Source: JABMRP01 sp964444795
Lineage (GTDB): Bacteria; Planctomycetota; Planctomycetia; Pirellulales; Thermoguttaceae
Reading direction: 5' to 3'
Assembly: GCA_964444795.1 (NCBI GenBank)
Contig: CAYUIQ010000169.1
Span: 1-20,409, forward strand
DNA length: 20,409 bases
The position numbers and the translations under genes are program-made. Positions 15,901-20,409 of this stretch are shown piece by piece. The first letter of the stretch is position 1. Each line of letters opens with the position of its first letter. A model generated the notes under the pieces. The model was given only the letters and a program-made list of their open reading frames with translations, was not told where the DNA came from and made no database searches.

Positions 15901-16142
15901 CCCGAATCGGACGCAATCCGCTGCAAGTGCCCGTGTTGCGGGAGCTCTTGGGGGAAGCCAGCGATCAGATGCTCGTGATCCACGTCGACGGTACGCTGAA
16001 AAATCCGCAAACCCGGCCCGAGGTGCTCCCCCTGGTCGGCCGCGCGCTGCAACAACTCCAGGAGGCTACCTCGCCCGAGGTAGTCGCTCCGCACGCTTGG
16101 CGATGGGAGGCGGGAAAACTCGTTCCCTCGCCCCAACGCTGA
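12966..16142 (+). CDS. Giant AsmA-like / DUF3971-like envelope protein
   Basis: 1058 residues from the first canonical start, GTG at 12966, but this start is doubtful. The same frame is open back to 12873 and from the ATC at 12900 encodes SKTVNSCWFLFKGLLLASIA, a typical basic leader plus signal anchor, with GGAGGG 8 nt upstream. The mature part is a long run of amphipathic beta repeats (LTVTVESAELREGEGIRV; ITRVTIHGPTLRVTRRRDG), as in AsmA/YhdP/TamB-like proteins that bridge the periplasm and probably move lipids. The C-terminal AsmA-like region is clear: NGTVQLRNGDVAELPLMVGL, DVDFIIRGNHIDLPRIRISG, SLWGKGEANFQSEIDLDF. It is in the same frame as the preceding glycosyltransferase, separated by one TAG. 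Envelope role inferred from family. Confidence 0.88.
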   Translation: MAVGVALHFYNRVDEEVRLRVEQHFAALYPELTVTVESAELREGEGIRVLGLSIVEPGAAGPRAELFRVEEMLLACRADLQELVGGQPEITRVTIHGPTLRVTRRRDGSWSTSRLWPLPKVNTGGDVPPEVVIEEGVIEIFDPQRNPTALLTLRDVNLTISEEGAEPGATDQPASRVRKIRGTLAGDHLRRAELAVTLRGDGSGWALEGNVQELKISAKTRDALPRELAEKLAVLGSLQGEGSFDFRLRHDPAADPVDQFDFSGRLAQGQLDDPRLAIPLTDMHATIHGDHRGFSIDELFARAGRATVHVSGQFTGYHPDSPLTLTAEVRQLELDRRTLRVDDLPEALRRGWGQFLPAGRIDADVKLAFDGQRWQPELTIQCLDVSFSYEPFPYRLERGQGTVALEDDVLRLNLTAFSGGQPVHLSAELTHPLDSPTGRFTARANEVTIDDKLLGALEERSRALVDSFHPSGTFRVLYEVRWDRPDEPPHQHLRIEPTGCAIRYDKFSYPLSDIRSGALEMTDDRWTFRGLTGTNDTGTVRCNGYVNPTPAGSEFWLELVADNVPLEEELRDALRPAEQRLWNELQLRGMVNLRTTIRRLPNRDKVDVSVWVRPHGRCTSIEPVYFPYRLEGLDGEVIFRNGEMSWQRLKARHGDTTFTSGGFCRLMGTEGWHLRLDGIAWDRFRVDRDLLKALPDRLKKGLGDLHLQGLMNLHGSLDLYGGGATPKPLRGNWDMRIAMDQAGLDCGVRLANVHGELSLVGGFDGKRFQSRGELDIDSVTFKDFQFTQVLGPIWIDDGRLLLGTWVDRPLPGQSPGSAVKPRGVKPRPVTARFHGGLVQGDAWVELGEVPRYGIHATLSQCDLTRFAHEAIAGRQHLKGKIYAMVDLQGSGRSINGLTGNGTVQLRNGDVAELPLMVGLLRILSARVPDTSGFNESDVDFIIRGNHIDLPRIRISGDTISLWGKGEANFQSEIDLDFRTRIGRNPLQVPVLRELLGEASDQMLVIHVDGTLKNPQTRPEVLPLVGRALQQLQEATSPEVVAPHAWRWEAGKLVPSPQR

Positions 16143-16310
16143 CCCCCCAAAGAACCGAGTCCCCCGATAGCCATCTTTATGGTATAGTTTCGCTGGGAAG
16201 ACACACGGACGTCCTTCCCTCACACCACTTAGCCACCGAGAGTCGACCGACCAAGAACTTACCACCCGCGGGCTGATAATCCGACAATCCTGTTTCCGAG
16301 GAGGTCAGAT

Positions 16311-16649
16311 ATGAGCGTGGGACCCATGGGAGGACTCGCCGGCAGCGCCGCGGGGTCGTCGCTGGCTCAGACCAAAGGCTCCGAGGTCGAGCGGGCCGCG
16401 CAGGACACGGCCAGTCAGAAGCGCCGCATCCATACCGACGCCAAGGCCGAAAGCGCCGCGGGGATCGGTGAAACCGACGGCGAAGATCACGAGTCGGCCG
16501 AACGCGATGCCGATGGTCGCCGCATCTGGGAAGACCAGCGTCGCGGAGAGCCGGATGCCCAGGACGGCGGGGATCTAGAGGCCCCCCCGACCCGGCAGAG
16601 CCGCGATGCCACCGGTACCAGCGGAAATCAGCTCGACCTGACGGGATGA
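16311..16649 (+). CDS. Small hydrophilic protein of unknown function
   Basis: 112 residues from the ATG at 16311, with a strong GGAGG 7 nt upstream, which argues for a real gene. The N-terminus MSVGPMGGLAGSAAGSSLAQ is glycine- and alanine-rich. The rest is highly charged and probably disordered, with TDAKAESAAGIGETDGEDHE and SAERDADGRRIWE as its most distinctive parts. There is no signal peptide, membrane helix or cysteine. I recall similar short proteins from Pirellulales genomes but cannot name a family or function. It lies between the AsmA-like gene (168 nt upstream) and dapF (about 90 nt downstream) on the same strand; a candidate dapF promoter follows it, so dapF need not depend on it. 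Confidence 0.75.
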   Translation: MSVGPMGGLAGSAAGSSLAQTKGSEVERAAQDTASQKRRIHTDAKAESAAGIGETDGEDHESAERDADGRRIWEDQRRGEPDAQDGGDLEAPPTRQSRDATGTSGNQLDLTG

Positions 16650-16667
16650 GTCGCGACCGAACGTCTG

Positions 16668-16696
16668 TTGCCCGGTGCGTGTCCTTGGCATAGAAT
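16668..16696 (+). promoter_or_regulatory. Candidate sigma70 promoter of dapF
   Basis: TTGCCC (16668-16673), an exact 17-nt spacer and TAGAAT (16691-16696), 43 nt upstream of the dapF ATG. The TAGAATAC context equals that of the candidate DUF1559 promoter at 692. Confidence 0.5.
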
Positions 16697-16739
16697 ACTC
16701 CCCTGCGATTCGAGGAAACGCCGCTGGGAAAGTCATACG

Positions 16740-17600
16740 ATGCGATTCACCAAGATGCACGGGGCGGGCAACGACTACGTCTACGTCAACTGCTTCGAAG
16801 AGCCCCTGCCCGACGACCCGGCTGAATTGGCCCGGCGGATCGCCGATCGGCATTGCGGCGTCGGCGGCGACGGCCTGATTCTGATTTGCCCCTCCGAAGT
16901 GGCCGACGCCCGGATGCGCATGTTCAACGCCGACGGCTCGGAAGCCGAGATGTGTGGCAACGGCATCCGCTGCGTGGCCAAGTACGTCCACGACCACGGC
17001 ATCGCCAAGAGGCAAACCCTGGCCATCGAGACCGGGGCCGGGGTCCTGTCGCTGGAATTGGAGACCGCCGACGGCCGGGTCGACCGCGTACGGGTCGACA
17101 TGGGCGAGCCGATTCTGCGGGCCGACCGGATTCCGACCATCTTGTCGAGCGACTCGCGCCGGGAAGACGGCGCGGTGGTCGAGGCACCCTTGTCGGTCGC
17201 CGGCCAGACGCTACAAGTCACGTGCGTGTCGATGGGCAATCCGCACTGCATCACCTACGTCGAAGAGCCGACCGATCGCTGGGTCCTGGAGATCGGACCA
17301 CAAGTGGAGAGCGATCCGCATTTCCCCAACCGCGTCAATGCCGAGTTCGTCCAGGTGATTTCGCCGGAGGAAGTTCGCATGCGGGTGTGGGAGCGTGGCT
17401 CGGGCGAAACGCTGGCCTGCGGGACCGGCGCCTGCGCGGTCTGCGTGGCCGGCGTATTGACCGGGCACACCGGGCGGAAGATCGTTGCCCATCTGCCCGG
17501 CGGTGATCTCGAACTCCACTGGGGCGACGATAATCACGTTTACATGACCGGCCCGGCAGTCGAAGTTTTTTCCGGTGATTTCGCGGCAAGGAAGCCTTGA
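16740..17600 (+). CDS. dapF: Diaminopimelate epimerase
   Basis: 286 residues. It converts LL- to meso-diaminopimelate, the last step before lysine and the source of the peptidoglycan cross-linking residue; cytoplasmic. The start ATG at 16740 gives the classic N-terminus MRFTKMHGAGNDYVYVN; the open frame upstream to 16668 is not needed. Both catalytic cysteines are in their motifs: Cys72 in NADGSEAEMCGNGIRC and Cys227 in ETLACGTGACA. Substrate-binding segments GVGGDGLILI, VSMGNPHC and RVNAEFVQ are intact, and the length is normal. It is followed with no gap by the acyltransferase gene and has its own candidate promoter, so the two likely form an operon. Confidence 0.97.
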   Translation: MRFTKMHGAGNDYVYVNCFEEPLPDDPAELARRIADRHCGVGGDGLILICPSEVADARMRMFNADGSEAEMCGNGIRCVAKYVHDHGIAKRQTLAIETGAGVLSLELETADGRVDRVRVDMGEPILRADRIPTILSSDSRREDGAVVEAPLSVAGQTLQVTCVSMGNPHCITYVEEPTDRWVLEIGPQVESDPHFPNRVNAEFVQVISPEEVRMRVWERGSGETLACGTGACAVCVAGVLTGHTGRKIVAHLPGGDLELHWGDDNHVYMTGPAVEVFSGDFAARKP

Positions 17601-17602
17601 CG

Positions 17603-18400
17603 ATGAAACTCGATCATCCGCTGTTTAACCGCTTGGGCGGAATGCTCGCCGCCGCGGCCGTGCGCTCGTGGATGGGAACGCTCGACTACAAGGGCGCCTT
17701 TTACGACGAGGCGATCGACCCGGCGCTGCCCGAGTGCCGGGGACAGAAGATCTACATCTTCTGGCACGAGTACATTCTGTTCCCCTTTTACTTGCGTGGC
17801 CACTGCAATCTGGCGATGTTGCTGAGCCGTCACCGCGACGCGGAGATTCTTTCCCGGGCGGCGTACCACATGGGTTTCGACTTCGTTCGCGGATCGACCA
17901 ACCGCGGCGGGGTTTCCGCTCTACGCGAGTTACTGCGCAAGAGCCGGCGGATGCATCTGGCCATCACACCCGACGGACCTCGCGGCCCGCGACGCCGGTT
18001 GGCACCCGGGGCCGTCTTCCTGGCCTCGAAGCTGGGGCTGCCGCTGGTGGCCATGGGGCTCGGGTACGATCGGCCGTGGCGGATGGGCAGTTGGGATCGG
18101 TTCGCCGTTCCCCGGCCTTGTTCCCGAGCTCGGGGTATTTCGAGTCCGGACATCCACGTCCCGCCGGACCTTGATCGCAAGGGCTTGGAACATTTTCGCG
18201 TGAAGATCGAAACGTTGCTCAATCGCCTGACGACCGACGCCGAATCCTGGGCCGCCGCCGGTACTCGCAAGTTGGGACAGAAGAACGTTTATCCGCGTCC
18301 GGCGAGGAGCGAGCAGCGTCGCATCGATCCGGCCAGCACACTGGCGGGACCGCATCAGACGACGTCGGTCGGCTCGGCCCCCCGAATGAACGGCAAGTGA
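17603..18400 (+). CDS. DUF374-type lysophospholipid acyltransferase-like protein
   Basis: 265 residues from the ATG at 17603, two nt after the dapF stop, with AAGGAAG inside the end of dapF as ribosome-binding site. A TTG at 17597 overlapping the dapF TGA is an alternative. DUF374 motifs are present in order: FWHEYILFP (His55), LLSRHRDAEILSRAA, FVRGSTNRGG (residues 95-103), and AITPDGPRGPRRRLAPG (residues 120-136). This family belongs to the LPLAT superfamily and is believed to acylate lipids in the envelope, in some bacteria lipid A or related molecules; the substrate here is unproven. There is no clear transmembrane helix, though the N-terminus is moderately hydrophobic. After about residue 225 the tail is basic, polar and probably disordered. 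Confidence 0.9.
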   Translation: MKLDHPLFNRLGGMLAAAAVRSWMGTLDYKGAFYDEAIDPALPECRGQKIYIFWHEYILFPFYLRGHCNLAMLLSRHRDAEILSRAAYHMGFDFVRGSTNRGGVSALRELLRKSRRMHLAITPDGPRGPRRRLAPGAVFLASKLGLPLVAMGLGYDRPWRMGSWDRFAVPRPCSRARGISSPDIHVPPDLDRKGLEHFRVKIETLLNRLTTDAESWAAAGTRKLGQKNVYPRPARSEQRRIDPASTLAGPHQTTSVGSAPRMNGK

Positions 18401-18429
18401 TTGACCGTATTATCGAACAGGGCTATCCT
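18401..18429 (+). promoter_or_regulatory. Candidate promoter of the small two-gene unit
   Basis: TTGACC (18401-18406, 5 of 6), an exact 17-nt spacer and TATCCT (18424-18429, 4 of 6). It begins at the base after the acyltransferase stop codon. An inverted repeat lies just downstream where transcription would start. Confidence 0.45.
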
Positions 18430-18434
18430 GAGTA

Positions 18435-18460
18435 TTGTCGCGTCTGCCGGTTCGCGACAA
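18435..18460. promoter_or_regulatory. Operator-like inverted repeat at the presumed transcription start
   Basis: A perfect 8-bp inverted repeat TTGTCGCG / CGCGACAA with a 10-nt spacer, right after the candidate -10 box at 18424. There is no T tract, so it is not an obvious terminator. It could bind a regulator or form a 5' leader hairpin. Confidence 0.4.
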
Positions 18461-18506
18461 ATGGTAATCGGCGTGAAGCAACAAGTCGTGCCCTCAGGAT
18501 CGCACC

Positions 18507-18920
18507 ATGCGCACACAAAAACCACAACCCAAAGACAAAAACAAAGTGCCGATTCCCGACGAACTGCGAGAATCGATGCGCGAGGCGTACGAACTCATCG
18601 AAGAGGCTGATCGCGATCCCGATATCCCCATCGACTTCGGTGACGCCATCCAAGTAGGCGCCATTTGTGGCGGACGCATTGGATCGGCCAGACGGCCATT
18701 TGTGTTTACGTATTACCCCGATGGCGACACTCGCCATGGCAGATGGTTCCTAACTCTTCACGCGACGGAAATCGAAGATATTGCGGACGGCGTGATGACC
18801 GAAATCACGATGCATTGCTGCACGTCCTCGGATTGCCGCTCCAAATTCCGAGAAGAAACGGACACCTGCTTCTTCTGCGACTACGAAAACGATACTGAAA
18901 CTGCGATGAATAATGGATGA
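18507..18920 (+). CDS. Small cysteine-containing protein of unknown function (first of an overlapping pair)
   Basis: 137 residues from the ATG at 18507; no strong ribosome-binding site. No family name could be assigned. The N-terminus is basic and polar (QKPQPKDKNKVP), followed by a likely helix (DELRESMREAYELIEEA). The central part looks like a compact alpha/beta domain (FVFTYYPDGDTRHGRWFLTL, then EIEDIADGVMTEI). The C-terminal third has a zinc-ribbon-like cysteine pattern: Cys104-Cys105-x4-Cys110-x10-Cys121-x2-Cys124. The end is acidic. There is no signal peptide or membrane helix. Its last 8 bases overlap the next small gene (ATGGATGA), implying translational coupling. Base composition is noticeably less GC-rich than its neighbours. 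I recall similar short proteins in planctomycete genomes, but this is not verified. Confidence 0.7.
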   Translation: MRTQKPQPKDKNKVPIPDELRESMREAYELIEEADRDPDIPIDFGDAIQVGAICGGRIGSARRPFVFTYYPDGDTRHGRWFLTLHATEIEDIADGVMTEITMHCCTSSDCRSKFREETDTCFFCDYENDTETAMNNG

Positions 18921-19092
18921 TCCGATTGTGGAAGAGGTTCGTCGGACACGGCAGCGGATCTTCGCCGAATGCAACGGTGATTTGGACCGGCTCATCGAGA
19001 GGTTGAAAGCCGCCGATTCCAAGAATAAGGACCGCCTCGTGACCGTCGAAGACGTTCAGAAGCGAGCGAGGACGCCAAAGGCCGGCACTTGA
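18913..19092 (+). CDS. 59-residue protein of unknown function (second of an overlapping pair)
   Basis: Starts at the ATG at 18913 inside the end of the preceding gene and stops with TGA at 19090-19092. It begins MDDPIVEEVRRTRQRIFAEC, then NGDLDRLIERLKAADSK, a short linker, and RLVTVEDVQKRA at the end. The N-terminal DPIVEEVR followed by a helix and a hydrophobic DLDRLIERL heptad-like stretch resembles a widespread class of about 60-residue bacterial proteins, often found as the second member of small gene pairs; no function is established to my knowledge. The gene overlaps xseA's possible TTG start (19089) at its stop. The frame and overlap make it likely real despite its size. An antitoxin-like role is conceivable but unsupported. 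Confidence 0.65.
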   Translation: MDDPIVEEVRRTRQRIFAECNGDLDRLIERLKAADSKNKDRLVTVEDVQKRARTPKAGT

Positions 19093-19127
19093 CGAGCGCC
19101 CCCCAGGACGAAACCAACCACCGCACC

Positions 19128-20354
19128 ATGTCCACCCACGACCCTTCTCCCGAACCGCCCGTTCTTTCGGTCGCCGAGTTGACTGCGCACATCAAGAACT
19201 GCCTCGAAGGCACGTTTCCCGACGTTTGGGTCGGCGGCGAGATTTCCAACTTCGCTCGACCGCAGTCGGGCCATTGTTACCTAACGCTCAAGGACGAGCG
19301 GGCGCAGATTCGCGCGGTGATCTGGCGCGGCACGGCCTCGCGCGTGCGGTTCGATCTGCGCGACGGGCTGGAAGTCGTCTGCCGGGGGCATGTCGACGTC
19401 TACGCCCCGCGGGGAAGTTATCAGTTGGTCGTCGAGCAGATCGAACCGCGGGGGATCGGCGCCCTGGAATTGGCCCTGCGACAGTTGCAGCAGAAGCTGG
19501 CCGCCGAGGGGCTCTTCGATCCGGCTCGCAAACGGCCGCTGCCAAGATTCGTACGCAAGATCGCCGTGGTCACCAGTCCCACCAGCGCGGCGGTACGCGA
19601 CTTTCTCGAAGTGCTTCGCCGCCGCTGGCAAGGAACCGACGTGCTGGTCGTGCCGGTTCGCGTGCAGGGCCAAGGGGCGGCCGAGGAAATCGCCGCGGCC
19701 ATCGAAACCGTCAACCGGCTGGCCACGCCGGTCGACTGCCTCGTCGTCACCCGCGGCGGCGGCAGCTTGGAGGACCTTTGGGCGTTCAACGAAGAGGTTG
19801 TGGTTCGGGCGATCTTCGCCTCGCGCATCCCGGTCATCTCGGCCGTGGGTCACGAGATCGACGTCACGCTGGCCGACCTGGTGGCAGACGTTCGCGCGCT
19901 GACGCCCAGCGAAGCGGCCGAACGGGTCGCGCCCGCGGCCGACGAAGTAGCCGCCGGGTTGCGTCAATGGCATAACCGGCTTTCCGCGGCGATACGCGGC
20001 CGGGCGGCGTCGGCCCGATCGCAACTCGACGCATTGGCCGGCCATCACGTCTTTCGCCGGCCGCTAGACCGGCTGCACGATCTGTCTCGCCGGCTCGACG
20101 AACTCGACGCCCGCGCCACGCGGGCCATCGGGGGGCACGGTCAGCGCAACCGGGAACGGCTCACCTCGCTGGCTGCCCGGCTGGAAAGCCTCAGTCCACT
20201 GGCCGTGCTCGCGCGCGGCTACAGCCTGACCCAGAGTGTGGACGACGGGCGGTTGATCCGCGACGCGGCCGAACTAACCGTTGGCGATCGGGTTCAAACG
20301 CGCGTTGCCCGGGGAACATTGCTCAGCCGGGTTGAGCAGGTGGATCCGGCCTGA
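19128..20354 (+). CDS. xseA: Exodeoxyribonuclease VII large subunit
   Basis: 408 residues from the ATG at 19128 (or 421 from the TTG at 19089, which overlaps the preceding stop and has AAAGG upstream). It is the large, catalytic subunit of exonuclease VII, which degrades single-stranded DNA to oligonucleotides; cytoplasmic. Numbered from the ATG, the N-terminal OB-fold (about residues 12-105) includes LSVAELTAHIKNCLEGTF and VWVGGEISNFARPQSGHCYL. The catalytic domain has KIAVVTSPTSAAVRDFLEVL, VTRGGGSLEDLWAFNEE and SAVGHEIDVTLADLVADVRA, all intact. A coiled-coil-like arginine/leucine-rich region follows, then the C-terminal LARGYSLTQ segment. The partner gene xseB often follows; none is in the 55 nt left in the window. 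Confidence 0.96.
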   Translation: MSTHDPSPEPPVLSVAELTAHIKNCLEGTFPDVWVGGEISNFARPQSGHCYLTLKDERAQIRAVIWRGTASRVRFDLRDGLEVVCRGHVDVYAPRGSYQLVVEQIEPRGIGALELALRQLQQKLAAEGLFDPARKRPLPRFVRKIAVVTSPTSAAVRDFLEVLRRRWQGTDVLVVPVRVQGQGAAEEIAAAIETVNRLATPVDCLVVTRGGGSLEDLWAFNEEVVVRAIFASRIPVISAVGHEIDVTLADLVADVRALTPSEAAERVAPAADEVAAGLRQWHNRLSAAIRGRAASARSQLDALAGHHVFRRPLDRLHDLSRRLDELDARATRAIGGHGQRNRERLTSLAARLESLSPLAVLARGYSLTQSVDDGRLIRDAAELTVGDRVQTRVARGTLLSRVEQVDPA

Positions 20355-20368
20355 TCGTATAGCCCGTT

Positions 20369-20392
20369 GAAAAAGGGGACTTTGCCGGAACG
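20369..20392 (+). repeat. Shortened copy of the GGGGAC palindromic repeat
   Basis: GAAAAAGGGGACTTTGCCGG followed by AACG matches 7190-7222 with a 9-base deletion (AGGTCCAAT missing). The window ends shortly after, so the second arm cannot be seen. The flanking GTGCCACTG at 20395-20403 also occurs in the ends of the 250-bp element at 1828-2077. Confidence 0.6.
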
Positions 20393-20409
20393 TGTGCCAC
20401 TGCTTGCTT

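Noticed and set aside
11595..16142. A single glycosyltransferase-AsmA fusion read through the TAG
   Set aside because: Each part is complete as a family member and a signal anchor follows the stop; same frame has a one-in-three chance. Kept only as an alternative in the findings.
15045..16265. Minus-strand frame (406 codons)
   Set aside because: Antisense to the conserved C-terminal AsmA-like region; no recognisable domain.
1..20409. CRISPR array, tRNA or rRNA genes, integrase or attachment sites
   Set aside because: No regularly spaced direct repeats, no tRNA-like cloverleaf, no rRNA segments and no mobile-element enzymes were recognised on either strand.

Overview
The window reads as chromosomal DNA of a GC-rich member of the Planctomycetota, most likely a Pirellulales-type bacterium. 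This rests on protein families rather than on a marker gene. There is a DUF1559 pseudopilin-like protein with its H-X9-DG signature next to a small lipoprotein, a secreted DUF1573 protein, a very large secreted DUF6259-type putative glycoside hydrolase, a Tat-type sialidase-like protein, and many families of palindromic intergenic repeats. No rRNA, tRNA, CRISPR array, transposase or phage gene was seen.

Layout. 30-1702: a divergent pair, a lipoprotein with a carboxypeptidase-regulatory-like fold (minus) and a DUF1559 protein (plus), separated by a palindromic repeat and a candidate promoter. 1703-2082: convergent intergenic DNA holding a terminator and a 250-bp element with 50-bp inverted ends. 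2083-7110: four minus-strand genes read in the order ArsR regulator, thioredoxin-like CxxC protein, DUF1573 protein, DUF6259 giant. A sigma70-like promoter with a perfect 8-6-8 palindrome over its -10 box lies in front of arsR. 7111-8098: a perfect 24-bp-arm palindrome, then a stand-alone cheW closed by a strong terminator. 8211-11139: a sialidase-like gene and an NCS1-type permease, both minus, the permease with its own terminator. 11140-11594: long intergenic DNA with promoters facing both ways and an inverted repeat pair. 11595-20354: an all-plus run of a GT39-like glycosyltransferase, a giant AsmA-like protein, a small hydrophilic unknown, dapF, a DUF374 acyltransferase, two small overlapping unknown genes and xseA.

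How they fit together. The plus-strand half is largely cell-envelope biology: a GT-C glycosyltransferase, an AsmA-like protein probably working on lipid or envelope transport, dapF for diaminopimelate/peptidoglycan, and a lysophospholipid acyltransferase-like enzyme, ending with the exonuclease VII large subunit. The minus-strand half suggests scavenging of complex sugars (DUF6259, sialidase) and nucleobase-type uptake, beside a metal/redox-responsive ArsR-thioredoxin pair.

The least explained parts are: the two-gene unit of unknown small proteins at 18507-19092, with its own candidate promoter and operator-like palindrome; the missing canonical start codon of the AsmA-like gene, whose frame is open back to the stop of the glycosyltransferase; a permease whose ribosome-binding site points to the wrong frame; and the number of distinct palindromic repeat families, one of which serves as a terminator in one place and as coding sequence in another.
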